NCBI GenBank assembly: GCA_031472005.1
Contig: PZJY01000005.1
Coordinates: 2,046,001-2,110,000 of the forward strand
Reading direction: 5' to 3'
DNA length: 64,000 nucleotides
Origin: Tetracladium setigerum
Lineage: Eukaryota; Ascomycota; Leotiomycetes; Helotiales
Shown: piece by piece, positions 11,666 through 25,681 of the stretch
Layout of the letters: each line of letters begins with the position of its first letter
Numbering within the stretch: position 1 is the first letter of the stretch
Notes under the pieces: generated by a model
Databases searched by the model: none
What the model was told of the DNA's origin: nothing
Seen by the model: the letters and a program-made list of their open reading frames with translations, nothing else
Program-made: the position numbers and the translations under genes

Positions 11666-14600
11666 ATGATGGAGAGCTTGGTTGCATCTGCAGCATCCCC
11701 CACAAACGGGGTGCCTGCAACAGCAGGAGGATTCCCAGTGTTGGATTCAAATGCTTTGTTGAGGCATATTGCAAACATTCTAGACGTCACTTTGGGTGCA
11801 TCTTGGAAAGATTTAGAGAGTTTCGGCAGTTTACTCTCTGCATCTCGACTGGCCGACACTACAACGAGAGTAACAAGATTTGGCACAGAGTCCCAAGTAG
11901 CATTATACGTCCAAAAGGACATCATACCATCGGATGGACTAGATGGAGTCGCGGACAATCCAAGTAGGGTTTCAAAATCAGGAGGGGAAGGGTTACAGCT
12001 AATTTGATTAACAGATTCAGTAAACTATGTATATACGCTGGCAAACGAACTTTCTTCTTCGTCATCGACAGCCGCATCGATCGCACTTTTCAAACGAGCT
12101 CTTCCCCTAGATCCCACTATACCCTTTTCTTCACAAATACAAATTCTTAATCTCCCTGGTTCGGCATCACTGAACAGCAATGCTAGCCAGGGCGGCACAA
12201 CCGTGTCTCCTTTCGAAATTATTCATTCAGTTGTTCACCTAGCGCTGGCGCCATACTTCGACGCACATACGAGAACGCAGGCAGTTGCAAATGGGACCCG
12301 AGGGCGATCCGATGTTGAAGCCAAGACGGGCATACCAATAACCAAGAAGAGATTCGCAGAGTTGGAATTGAGCCTGTCACATCTTCAGCAGAACATTGAA
12401 ATTCCTGATCTGATCTTGCCTCTACACCCGATGGTTCAGAATGCCCTTGACGAAGCCGCATCCCGAAATACAAGACCTACTGTGGAACTCATTCCTGCTG
12501 CTCTTTTACAAGACAGTACTTTCCTCAACAATGTACAATCTAACGTAAACGGCTGGATCAAGTCCATTCAAACGATCACAAAGATGTCCAGAGATCCGGC
12601 CAGTGGGACAGCCACGCAAGAGATCAACTTCTGGTTGTCGATGGAATCTGCCTTGGAAGGAATCGAGGGCCAGTTGTCTGGCGAAGGAGTAAGATTGACC
12701 ATGGAAGTCCTCCGGACTGCTAAAAGATTTCAAGCTACTGTCAGTTTCTCTGCGGATACGGGTCTAAAGGAGTCAACCGAAAAGGTACAAAAGTACAATC
12801 AGTTGATGAGAGACTTCCCACTTGACGAGTTACTTTCGGCAACTTCACTCCTCAAAGTACAAGATGCTATCAGCCTCATTTTTGGCCACCTCAACAAAAA
12901 ACTTCGAATATGTCCATATCCAATTCGGCGAGCCCTACCCTTGGTGGAAGCCATTTCTGTGGACTTGGATACTCAACTTCATTCTTTACTACACGGCCGT
13001 TCTTTAATGCATTTAGATTATCGGGAATTCAAGCATCTAATGGCCACGGCTGACGACGTTTGGAGAATCTGGGATGAGCATGTCAAGGAATTTACTAATG
13101 TTGCCCGAGAAGTTACCCGGCGCAGAAATGAGAAATTCATTCCCATCAAGATCAGCCCAAAGCATGCGGATCTTCAAGCTCGCCTCAAATATGTGAACAC
13201 CTTCCGGGACAATCACGAGCAGCTCCAAAAGACCATCGTCAATGTCTTGGGACCGAAGAGCGTCAACACGGATGGGGCCACAAACGGTGTCGTCTTAGTT
13301 GAGGAGATGGGCGACGTCGACGCCGTCGAGGAGGTCCAGCAAGCCTATGCCGCACTAAACAACGTCGATTTACTCGATGTTACCCCGGAAGGCACCCAAA
13401 TTTGGGTTCAAGCAGAGATTACTTACAACGAGCGGACGTCTCGTGTTGAGAACTCCATTATTGCCCGCCTACGTGACCGTCTGGCTACCGCAAAGACTGC
13501 GAACGAGATGTTCCGAGTGTTCTCCAAATTCAATGCTCTCTTCGTTCGTCCCAAGATTCGTGGAGCAATCACAGAATATCAGACACAACTTATCGACAAT
13601 GTGAAGCATGACATTTCGTCTCTACACGAACGGTTCAAGCAGCAATATGGCCACTCTGAGGCACATGCAATGGCACAGCTCCGAGACCTTCCTCCTGTTT
13701 CTGGAGCAATTATTTGGGCTCGCCAGATTGAGAGGCAGCTGGATGGCTACATGAAGCGGGTTGAGGATGTTCTTGGTCACGATTGGGCCCTTCACGCAGA
13801 AGGACAGAAGTTGCAGAGTGAAAGCAATCTTTTCCGCAAAAAGTTAGAAACACGCCCAATCTTCGAAGCTTGGCTTCATGATGTCCAGCGTAAGCAGATC
13901 TCAATCTCTGGACGGCTATTCAACATCAATAAAATCCGGGCAGCAAACTATGCTCTTGAACTCGCAGTGAACTTCGACCCACAGGTCATTGCACTTTTCA
14001 AAGAGACTCGTAATCTCCTTTGGCTTAGCTATCCTGTTCCTCACCAGATCAACAACGTCTCAAAGGAAGCTAAGCGGGTTTATCCATATGCTGTCAGCCT
14101 GATGGAAAGTGTGCGAACATTTGCTCAAACAAGCCGACAGATTTCAGAAATGTCCGAAGTATCGATTCTACTAAGCGGCTACCAAAACGATGCTCAAGGT
14201 CTCATATCGAAAGGTATTCCCTTGAAGTGGGAATCCTTCGTGCATTCGTATGACATTCACATCAAGCAAGCTTCCTATCTCTCCAATGGCTCTCTTGACC
14301 ATGGATTGACGGCTAGGAGCGAAAGTAAACACGTCCAATTCGTACGAGAGTTTGCTGCTTCTGTGTCGCTACTCCAGAGCAAGACTGCTACCTTGGCAAA
14401 TATCAACACCACAATTCAAAAGGCTCTTGTTGAGTTGGAAACTTGCCCATATGACCCCACGTCGTTTCAAGCTCTTCTCGAAAAGATTCAGATGGCAGTA
14501 GATCAGCTTAATCTGGAGAATTATGTCAATTTGCCCTTTTGGGTCAAGGAGATGAACGCTCGAATCAAAGTTACACTTCTGGTCCGTCTGAGAACAGCCA

Positions 14601-17600
14601 TCACAGCCTGGATTGAGGCATTTGAAAACGAGCAGACTCAAGGTGTCAATGATGACAGTCGGCGAAAACACCTCAGCACCTTGACAGGGGAGCAAAAGGA
14701 TGATGTACCAACCTTGAAGAGACTTGTCCACGAAGTATCAATGCGAAATCAGGTCATCTATCTCGATCCACCATTGGAGTTCGCTCGAGCGAGTTGGTTC
14801 TCGCAACTTCACGACTGGCTGGGAGTTGTTTGCAATCTTCACAAGGTCAAGGCATCCAGATATCAAATGACGATCTCCACTGCGAACGAAGCCGAAGCAC
14901 GATTCACAGACCTCCCTGGATCCTGCACAGACAGCCTATCTCACGTCTACATATCCATCGAAAACAAGTTAAATGAAATCAGTGCCTATGTTGACAAATG
15001 GCTGCAATTTCAGTCACTTTGGGATCTTCAACCTGTCCAAGTTTACGAGGCTCTTGGCGAAAACCTCTCGAAATGGCTACAGATGCTTCAAGATATCAGA
15101 AAAGTCCGAAGTACTTTTGATACAACTGAAGTTGGCCGTTCCTTCAGCAACCTAACTATCGATTACGAACAAGTACAAACCAAAGTCAATGCCAAGTACG
15201 ACCAGTGGCAACACGAAATTCTCACAAAGTTTGGTGGTCGATTGGGCAACCGAATGCGCGAAGTTTACGCCGAAATTGAGAAGGCTCGCAAGGATTTAGA
15301 GGTTCAGTCATTAGAGGCCACGTCCACTGCCCAGGCAGTGCAATTCATCACCATAGTGCAAACTTGTAAGCGCAAAGTCAAAGCTTGGAGCCCGGAGATG
15401 GAGATGTTTGGACAAGGAGAGACAACTCTTGTTCGCCAGAGATACCAAAAGCCTGCGGACTGGCTAGGTGTTGAGCAGATCGAATCCGAATGGAACGCCC
15501 TCAATGAAATTCTGACTCGCAAAGCAAAGATTGTGCAAGATCAAACCGACGCCCTTCGAGCCAAGATAACAGCAGAGGACAAAGTTGTGAGTGACAAAAT
15601 CGCCGAAATTACATATCAGTGGAACGAAGAAAAGCCCGTTTCTGGTACAATTGCTCCGGACGTGGCATCTGCTACTCTGTCATCGTTCGAGAGCCGTATC
15701 ACGAAAGTTCATGAAGAGTCCGAGATGGTGGCAAAAGCAAAAGAAGCCCTGGACTTGCCTACCAGCTCTGATACCGCACTTACTGCAATTCTAGAGGAAG
15801 TACAAGATTTCAAGTCGGTCTGGGCAGCTTTATCCACCATTTGGAAGAGCTTGAACGATCTTCGCGAGACTCTCTGGAATAGTGTACAACCTCGGAAGCT
15901 GAGAACGGCCATTGATGGGTTAATTAAGATGACCAAAGAAATGCCCAGCCGTATGAGACAATACGCAGCTTTTGAGCACATCCAAAACATTCTACGCCAA
16001 TTTCTCAAGGTCAACCCAGTCCTTACAGATCTGAAATCTGAGGCTGTTCGTGATCGACATTGGAACAAGATTTTCAAGGCCTTGAAGCCTGGCAAGCGAT
16101 ACTCTCCAATCTCCATGACTCTTGGTGACGTGTGGGACCTGAATCTTGTTTTCAGTGAGACCATTATTCGGGACATTATCGCACAAGCCCAGGGGGAAAT
16201 GGCACTGGAAGAGTTTTTGAAGCAAGTTCGAGAGACATGGACCAACTATTCGCTGGATCTTGTGAACTACCAAAACAAGTGTCGTCTTATCCGTGGATGG
16301 GACGATCTATTTGCAAAGTGTAGCGAAAACCTGAACTCTTTGCAGGCAATGAGGCATTCTCCGTACTACAAAGAATTTGAGGAAGATGCCTCTTCCTGGG
16401 AAGACAAGCTTAACCGTGTTCACGTTCTTTTCGATGTCTGGATTGATGTCCAACGTCAATGGGTGTACCTCGAAGGTGTCTTTACAGGAAACGCAGACAT
16501 TAAGCACCTTCTGCCGATTGAGTCGTCAAGGTTCCAGAATATCAACTCTGAGTTTTTCGCTGTCATGAAGAAGGTCTATAAGCAGCCTTTCGTTTTGGAT
16601 GTCCTCAATATCTCGGGCGTCCAAAAGTCCCTCGAGCGTCTTGCAGAGTTGTTGAACAAGATCCAGAAGGCACTTGGAGAGTACCTGGAGCGAGAACGAG
16701 TTTCTTTTCCACGTTTCTATTTCGTCGGAGATGAAGATCTTCTCGAGATCATCGGTAACAGCAACGACACACTCCGCATCGCCAAGCACTTCAAGAAGAT
16801 GTTCGCTGGCCTGTCAGGCCTTATTATGGATGAAGAGCACCTTATCTCTGGCTTTACCTCCAAGGAAGGCGAAGAAGTTAGATTGAAGAAGGAGATTTCT
16901 CTCATAAAGACTCCCAAGATCAATGATTGGCTCGCCCTACTCGAGAACAGTATGAAATCCACCTTGGCCGAGTTGCTTGCGGAAGCTATTGATCAGTACC
17001 AGCCAATATTCAATTCCGAGGCAATTGATCAAGGGGTACTGAACGCCTACATTTCCGCTTTCCCAGCGCAAATCGTTGTTTTGGCTACACAAGCCGTCTG
17101 GACATCCGCTGTCGAACAAGCTCTTGAAGCCGGAGGCTCTGCTCTTCCAGGTCTCTATGAACAAGAAGTCAAAGTTCTACGCATCCTGGCTTCCACCGTT
17201 CTCGGTGACCTCGATCCCATTGAACGAAAGAAATGCGAGCATCTCATCACAGAATGTGTTCATCAGCGCGATATGATTGAGAGACTTGTGAAGCTCAGCG
17301 CTACAACACCAAGTCACTACTTATGGCTCCTACAAATGAGATATGTCTACAACCCCGAGGGCGACTTCTTGCATCGTCTACAGATTAAGATGGCAAATGC
17401 CGTCCTTAATTACGGCTTTGAGTATCTCGGTGTCGCTGAACGCCTTGTGCGAACTCCATTGACAGACCGCTGCTTCTTAACCCTAACACAGGCTCTCTGT
17501 CAGCGACTTGGAGGATCACCCTACGGTCCAGCTGGTACAGGTAAAACCGAGTCTGTTAAAGCACTTGGTGTGCAGCTTGGTAGATTCACTCTTGTATTCT

Positions 17601-20600
17601 GCTGTGACGACACCTTCGACTTCCAAGCTATGGGTCGTATCTTCTTGGGTATCTGTCAAGTTGGTGCATGGGGTTGTTTCGATGAATTCAATCGTCTTGA
17701 GGAACGAATTCTTTCCGCTGTTTCGCAACAGGTTCAGAACATTCAATTGGGCTTGAAACAAGGGATGGAAGATCCAAAGTCGCAAATTGAGTTGGTTGGT
17801 CGCCAATTAAGGGTGAACGCCAATACTGGTATCTTCATCACAATGAATCCTGGTTATGCTGGCCGGTCCAACTTGCCAGACAATCTCAAGAAACTATTCC
17901 GAAGTGTGGCAATGTCAAAGCCTGACAAGGAACTGATTGCCGAAGTCATGCTGTATTCACAAGGTTTCAACCAGGCCAAGCAACTGTCGAAACAGACCGT
18001 ACCCTTCTTCGACCGATGTGCTGCTAGGCTCTCCAAACAGGCACATTATGATTTTGGGCTTCGTGCTCTTAAAAGTGTCCTTGTTAGTTCCGGTGGTCTC
18101 AAACGTGCCCGCCTCCAAGAACTTGGAGATCTGGGGCCAGAGGAAGAAGTCGAGCCCCAAATCATTGTCCAAAGTCTTCGCGAAACCATCGCTCCAAAGC
18201 TAATTAAGAGTGACGTGGAGATCATGCGAGTCATTGAAGCAGAGTCATTCCCTGGCGTGGAGTATGTACCAGCTACTCTGGAGAAGTTGCAAGAAGCTAT
18301 TCGTTCCATCGCAAAGGAGCGCAATCTCGTTGTGAATGATATCTGGATGACGAAGATCCTCCAACTTTACCAAATTCAGACTATTCATCATGGTGTTATG
18401 ATGGTTGGAAACTCCGGTTCTGGAAAGTCAGTTGCATGGAAACTACTTTTGCAGGCCCTGCAACAGGTTGAGGGAGTGGAAGGTGTGTGCCATGTTATTG
18501 ACTCCAAAGTCATGTCTAAAGAGGCCCTGTACGGCAGTCTGGACTCGACCACCCGAGAGTGGACGGATGGACTCTTTACAAGCATTCTTCGGAAGATCGT
18601 TGACAACCTACGTGGTGAAGAAACTAAGAGACATTGGATTGTCTTTGATGGTGACGTCGATCCTGAATGGGTTGAGAATCTGAACAGCGTGCTTGATGAC
18701 AATAAACTGCTTACTCTACCCAACGGAGAACGTCTCAACCTACCTTCAAATGTTCGCATTATGTTTGAGGTAGAGACACTGAAGTACGCTACTCTTGCCA
18801 CAGTCAGTCGTTGTGGTATGGTTTGGTTTAGTGAAGATACGGTTACCTCTAACATGATGGTCTCCAACTACCTCGACTCCTTGAGGACCACTGCCTTCGA
18901 AGACCTCGACGAGGATGCCGTTGCCACTGGGCAGACTGCAGCGAAGGCTCTTGCCATCCAGGGCCAGGTGGCAGATCATCTCGAAGCATTGCTCAGCACC
19001 GATGATTTCATCAATAACGCTCTGGAGCTTGCTGTGGGCTTCAACCATATTATGGAGTTCACAACGGCTCGAGTCTTCAGTACTTTGTTCTCGCTACTCA
19101 ACAAATCTGTCCGAGATGTTGTCGAGTATAACGCCCAGCACGTAGATTTCCCTCTGGACCCGGAACAAGTCGAGTCTTATATCGGAAAGAAGCTCCTTCT
19201 TGCGCTGGTTTGGTCGTTCACTGGTGATTGCCCGCTTCTAGACCGCAAGGCATTTGGAGATGCACTAGCTGGCCTCGCAACGTTTGGTTCACCTATTCTT
19301 GGGGACAATTCTTCCCTAATCGACTTCGATGTTACACTTCCAAAGGCGGAATGGTCATCGTGGCTTACCCAAGTACCTACTGTGGAAGTCAATACCCATT
19401 CCATTACACAAACCGATGTTGTTATCCCAACCCTAGACACTGTTCGCCACGAAGATATTCTTTATTCCTGGCTCGCGGAGCACAAGCCGCTGCTTCTCTG
19501 TGGTCCTCCTGGTTCTGGAAAAACTATGACTCTTTTCAGTGCTCTCCGCAAACTTCCTAACATGGAAGTCGTGGGACTAAACTTTTCCAGTGCAACTACT
19601 CCAGATTTACTCATCAAGACGTTCGAGCAATACTGCGAATATAAAAAGACCTTGAATGGAGTGATTCTTTCCCCGACACAGATTGGACGATGGCTCGTAC
19701 TCTTCTGCGATGAAATCAATTTGCCTGCACCAGATAAATACGGCACTCAAAGAGCCATCTCATTCTTGAGACAGCTTGTGGAACAAAATGGTTTCTGGAG
19801 AACTTCTGACAAAACTTGGGTTACCCTTGATCGCATCCAATTTGTTGGTGCCTGCAATCCTCCCACTGACGCTGGCCGAACACCAATGGGAGCCCGGTTC
19901 TTGAGACATGCTCCTCTTATTATGGTTGATTATCCTGGAGAGCTTTCGCTTCAGCAAATCTATGGCACATTCAACAACGCTGTCATGAAGATCATTCCAT
20001 CCTTGAGGGGTTATTCAGAGCCCCTCACGAAAGCTATGGTTCAATTTTACCTCGAGTCGCAGCAACGCTTCACTGCCAAGATCCAACCCCATTATGTGTA
20101 TAGTCCTCGTGAACTTACAAGATGGGTGCGAGGTATTTATGAAGCCATACGACCATTGGAAACCTTGACAGTAGAGGGCCTCGTCCGTATCTGGGCTCAT
20201 GAAGCACTCCGTTTGTTCCAAGATCGTTTGGTCGCCGAAGATGAACGCCAATGGACAAGTGATGCTGTACGCCGCATCGCGCTCGGGTTCTTTCCCACGA
20301 TCGAAGAAGACAAAGCTCTTGGCGGCCCGATACTCTTCTCCAACTGGCTTTCAAAGAATTATGTTCCAGTTGGACGTGAGCAGCTGCGGGAGTTCGTCAA
20401 GGCTCGACTTCGAACTTTCTGCGAGGAGGAAGTCGACGTTCCTTTGATTCTTTTCAATGATGTTCTCGAGCACGTTCTCCGCATTGATCGTGTCTTTAGA
20501 CAGCCGCAAGGGCATTTGATCTTGATCGGAGTCAGTGGTAGTGGCAAGACGACTCTTTCTCGATTCGTTGCCTGGATGAACGGTCTCAAGGTCTTCCAAA

Positions 20601-23600
20601 TCAAGGTACACGGAAAGTATTCTGCCGAAGATTTCGACGATGATCTTAGAGATGTGCTTCGCCGTGCAGGATGTAAAGGAGAGAAGATATGTTTCATTAT
20701 GGACGAAGCTAACGTGTTGGACTCTGGGTTCCTTGAAAGAATGAACACACTCCTCGCAAACGCTGAGGTTCCTGGTCTGTTTGAGGGAGATGACCTCGCA
20801 TCTTTGATGACATCTTGTAAGGAAGGTGCACAACGTCAAGGCCTGCTTCTAGATTCGCAGGAGGAACTTTACAAGTGGTTTACTCAGCAAATCGTCAAAA
20901 ATCTCCATGTGGTCTTCACCATGAACCCGCCAGAAGACGGTCTAGGCTCAAAGGCTGCCACAAGTCCTGCTCTATTCAATCGCTGCGTCCTGAATTGGTT
21001 TGGAGATTGGTCTGATCAAGCCCTGTTCCAGGTTGGCACGGAGCTTACTCAATCTGTTGATCTCGATCGACCAAATTTCACCGCCCCAGATAGCATACCA
21101 GTCGCCTATCGGGATCTCAATCTGCCAGCATCTCATCGCGAGGCTGTTGTTAACTCTATGGTGTTCATACATTACTCCCTACATCGCTTCAATACAAAAC
21201 TTCTCAAGCAACAAGGACGAGTTACTTATCTTACACCACGCCATTTCCTTGACTTCGTCGCGCAGTATGTCAAGCTTTACAACGAGAAGCGCGAGGATTT
21301 GGAAGAACAACAGCGCCATCTCAATGTCGGCCTCGAAAAACTCAGAGATACTGTCGATAAAGTTCGGGATTTACGTTCCAGCCTAGCCGAAAAGAAAATC
21401 CAATTGGAACGAAAGGATGCGGAAGCCAACGAGAAGTTACAACGCATGATTGCTGATCAACGAGAAGCCGAACAACGCAAAACCACATCTTTGGAAATTC
21501 AATTGGCGCTGGAGAAGCAGGAGGCGGTGGTAGCAGAACGACGGGAACTAGTGTTGAATGATCTCGCAAACGCGGAGCCAGCAGTCATCGAAGCACAGAA
21601 GAGTGTCAGCAATATCAAGAAACAACAACTGACAGAGGTTCGATCCATGGGAAATCCTCCACAGGGTGTCAAGCTGGCTCTCGTCTCGGTGTGTACTCTA
21701 CTTGGCCATAAGGTTGACAGCTGGAAGACAGTACAAGCAATTGTTCGTAAGGATGACTTCATTGCCAGCATTGTCAATTACGACAACGAGAAACAGATGA
21801 CAAAAAATCTTCGTGTAAAGATGCGAAGCGAGTATCTCTCCAACGATGATTTCACCTACGAAAAGGTCAACCATGCCAGTAAGGCTTGCGGACCTCTAGT
21901 TCAGTGGGTGCAAGCTCAAGTCAATTACTCCGAGATTCTCGATCGTGTTGGCCCCCTAAGAGAAGAAGTGGGAACCCTTGAGGATCAGGCACTTCAAACA
22001 AAGGCTGAGGCGCAAGCCGTCGAAAATACAATCAACTCTCTCGAGCAAAGTATTGCCAACTACAAGACGGAGTATGCCGCTTTGATCAGTGAGACTCAGG
22101 CTATCAGGACCGAAATGGATCGAGTTGAATTCAAGGTTAACCGAAGTGTGCGTCTTCTCGACAGTCTCTCCTCTGAACGAGTACGATGGGAAGAGGGAAG
22201 TAAATCGTTTGAGACGCAAATCGGAACTCTTGTGGGTGATGTACTTGTTGCTGCTGCATTCCTCGCGTACGGTGGGTTGTACGATCAACAATTCAGGAAG
22301 AATATGATGGAAGATTGGCTACACCAGCTTCATCTTTCTGGCATAATCTACAAACAACACAATCCAATCACGGAGTACTTGTCGACCGCCGATGAACGCC
22401 TCGGATGGCAAGACAATTCATTGCCAGTCGACGATCTCTGTACCGAGAATGCCATCGTGCTGAAGAGATTCAATAGATACCCTCTGATTATTGATCCTTC
22501 TGGGCGTGTGACCGAATTTTTGCAAAAGGAAAGCAAAAATAGGAAATTAACTGTCACAAGCTTCTTGGATGACTCCTTCACCAAACAATTGGAAAGCGCA
22601 CTTCGATTCGGTAACCCAATCTTAATTCAAGATGCCGAGTATCTGGACCCAATCCTCAATCATGTTCTCAACAAAGAGTACCAGAAAACCGGCGGCCGTG
22701 TCCTAATTCAACTCGGTAAACAGGAAATCGATTTCTCGCCAGCCTTCAAGATCTATCTGTCAACTCGAGATCCGTCTGCAACCTTCGCCCCCGATATTTG
22801 CAGTCGTACAACACTAGTCAACTTCACCGTCACGCAAAGCAGTCTTCAAACACAATCACTTAATGAGGTCTTGAAGTCGGAAAGACCCGATGTTGACGAG
22901 CGGAGATCCAATCTCATTAAGCTGCAAGGTGAATTCAAAATTCATTTGAGACAACTGGAAAAGAGACTACTTCAAGCTTTAAATGAGTCCCGAGGCAACA
23001 TTCTTGACGATGATAATGTCATCGAAACGCTCGAGACTTTGAAGAAGGAAGCTGCAGAGATATCTGGGAAAATGAGCAATACCGAGGGCGTCATGGCAGA
23101 GGTCGACGAGATCACCTTGCAATACGACATCATTGCCCGATCCTGCAGTGCCGTGCATGCTGTACTAGACCAGCTCCATTATCTCAACCACTTCTACCAA
23201 TTTTCGCTTCAGTACTTCATCGACATCTTCCATTCAGTTCTCCATGGAAACAAGAGGTTGGCGAACGAAACAAATCACAACGTTCGTCGAGACATCATCA
23301 TCGAAGATCTATTTGTGGTTGCCTACCAGCGTACTTCCCTTGGGCTACTCCAAAAGGATAGAATCACATTGGCTATGCTTCTTGCTCAAGCCGCGCCTTA
23401 TAAAATGGATAAAAGCCTCATTGATGTCATCTTAGACGAAAGTATCCAAGGCACCGATATTTCAACCGAATCAAACAAGAGAGAGGAAGTGATTGCCAGC
23501 GCATCCAAGCTCCCTGCCTTGAAGGGCAAACTTGAAGGTATCGAGCCTTCAGTATGGGATCGATTTCTTTCCGAAGAAATTGGAGAGCACTTTGTTCCAC

Positions 23601-24792
23601 AGATTTGGGAAGAAACAACTGGTGTGCGTGACCAGGAGCTGCTATCTCTTTTGATGGTCAAACTTTTCCGTCTGGACCGTTTCGTTCCTGCCGCTGAACG
23701 ATTTGTAGCTGCTGTGTTTGGTCAAGGAGTTCTCGACAATGTGGAAGATCTCAAGCAGATCGTTGAACAAGTTTCTTCCAGTCGCCCAATTGCGCTCTGC
23801 TCTAGTCCTGGCTTTGATGCAAGTTACAAGGTCGACAACTTGGTGGAGAGATCTCGTGCATCCTGCACCAACATTGCTATGGGATCAAATGAAGGATTGG
23901 CGACAGCCGACAAAGCTATCAGCAATGCAGCCGCCAACGGATCGTGGGTTCTCATTAAGAACGTTCATTTGGCTCCAACCTGGCTACAGAGTCTTGAAAA
24001 GCGAATGGACTCTCTTAAGCCACATGCGAATTTCAGGTTGTTCTTGTCAATGGAATCCAGTCCAAAGATTCCTGTCAACTTACTGAGAGCATCTCGCGTA
24101 TTAATGTACGAACAGCCCGCTGGTGTGCGAGCAAATATGAAGGATTCCATGACCTCTCTGTCAAGCAGAGCTTCAAAGACGCCAGTTGAGCGAACAAGGT
24201 TATACTTACTCTTGTCTTTCTTGCATGCTGTAGTTCAGGAGAGACTGCGATACGCCCCAAGCTTGGGGTGGAAGGGCTTCTGGAGTTCAATGACAGTGAT
24301 GTAAGTTGCACACTCCCATTTAAGAAGCAATAGCTAACGACTGTATAGTACGAGTGTTCCGCATTCATCATTGATACCTGGGTTGAGACAGTAGCGGCAG
24401 GACGTACAAACGTCGCACCACAGAACCTACCATGGGACATGATCCGCACTCTGATCATCGAGACATACGGCGGCAAAATCGACGATGAAGGCGATTTCAC
24501 TCGTCTGACACAATTAGTAAACTCCTTCCTGACACCTGCCGCCTACGACATCGGACACAAACTCGTCGAAGGGGGCGAGGAAGGTGGCAACCTTGTCGTT
24601 CCAAGCGGCACTTCGCTCAAGGAGTTCATGGACTGGATCCAAAAACTACCAGAGCGAGAACCACCTACCTACTTGGGCTTGCCAGCCAATGCGGAGAAAT
24701 TACTACTTGTTGGCCAAGGCTTGACAATGATCAGTAACCTAGGCAAGATCACGGAGATGTTAGATGAAGGCGAGATGTTGGCTGCGGCATGA
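11666..24792 (+). CDS. nudA: Cytoplasmic dynein 1 heavy chain (apparent 1-nt frame break)
   Basis: Exons 11666..11963, 12015..24300, 24349..24792; about 4342 residues if one base is restored near 24281. The order is: N-terminal tail (dimerisation, intermediate- and light-intermediate-chain binding); linker; AAA1 with GPAGTGKT at about residue 1937 and Walker B CFDEFNR; AAA2 GNSGSGKS at about 2231; AAA3 GPPGSGKT at about 2596; AAA4 GVSGSGKT at about 2938; coiled-coil stalk with the microtubule-binding domain at about 3190-3500; AAA5, AAA6 and C-terminal domain. All four P-loops are intact. It is the minus-end motor for nuclear migration and retrograde endosome transport in hyphae. The middle exon is 12,286 bp. 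The frame after HAVVQERLRYAP breaks at 24281-24284: the sequence reads ..GFW then shifts, while +1 gives EFNDSD joined to YECSAFIIDTW in the last exon. Confidence 0.96.
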
Positions 24793-25681
24793 AGAGGGTG
24801 GGGTTGTCTTGGTGTGGGAAGAATAGTTATGTGAGATATGGTGGACTTCGTTTCTTGTTTCAAAAATCCATTTAAGGGAGCATCAAGCTGGCGTTTTTTC
24901 TTCACTGGTATACTTGCAGTTCTGTTTGTTTGAGTTGTATGAGAGAGTTTGGAAAGGGGAAGATGGATGGATGGATGATATTTGGCGAGTTTTTTCTTCG
25001 TCTTTTTATACCCAGTCACTTTTAGCGGCACAGATTGCATACATTGCACAGCGCTTGTCTTCTTTCTACTTGGGTTTGCTGTATCTTTTTAATTCCTTGT
25101 ACCACCATATTCAGCAAATCAATTGCGGTCTTCTAAGAGATATGCCTGCCTGCTTCTTTGAGGTGATGGTTCACTGTGCCAAGTGTGATTTTGATGTTGG
25201 GAGTAGCCAGGAAAGTATAAGTTGCTAAGTCTATCCACAAGAAGAGCTGGGCTTGAGGCAAGAAAAGAGCTTATCGTTCAAAAACATAATATTTATTAAC
25301 GCCAAACAACCAGGGCAGACCCGAACCACATTAAGCAACGCAAAGCAATCCAGATAGACCAATAATAGCACCATTCTCCTTCCCAAAGATTTCCCTCTAT
25401 ATGAGCGAAAGATGAGCCAAGAGCAGGCGCAAGAGCATGAGCAAATCTAGCCCATTCGACCGACGACGAACCAGGTTTATATCCATCCCTTCCATCCCTT
25501 CCATCCGTAAGTAACCACATTAACATCCCTCGTCCACATCTTTTTGGTCCCTTCCTCTCCACAAATAACCATATAACGCCCAAAACTCCCAAAATCCCAC
25601 CCATTCGTCAACGTACATGGTTTGCAAAGCAGCTAGTCAGCCTTAGGAAGTAAGGATACAAAGAGGTTGGTATCACTACCT
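24793..25681. other. Convergent intergenic region, dynein / chitin synthase
   Basis: About 890 bp between two converging 3' ends. It holds GATGG repeats at about 24962-24977 and a CATCCCTTC repeat at about 25481-25506. No coding signal is seen; it should contain both 3' UTRs. Confidence 0.55.
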
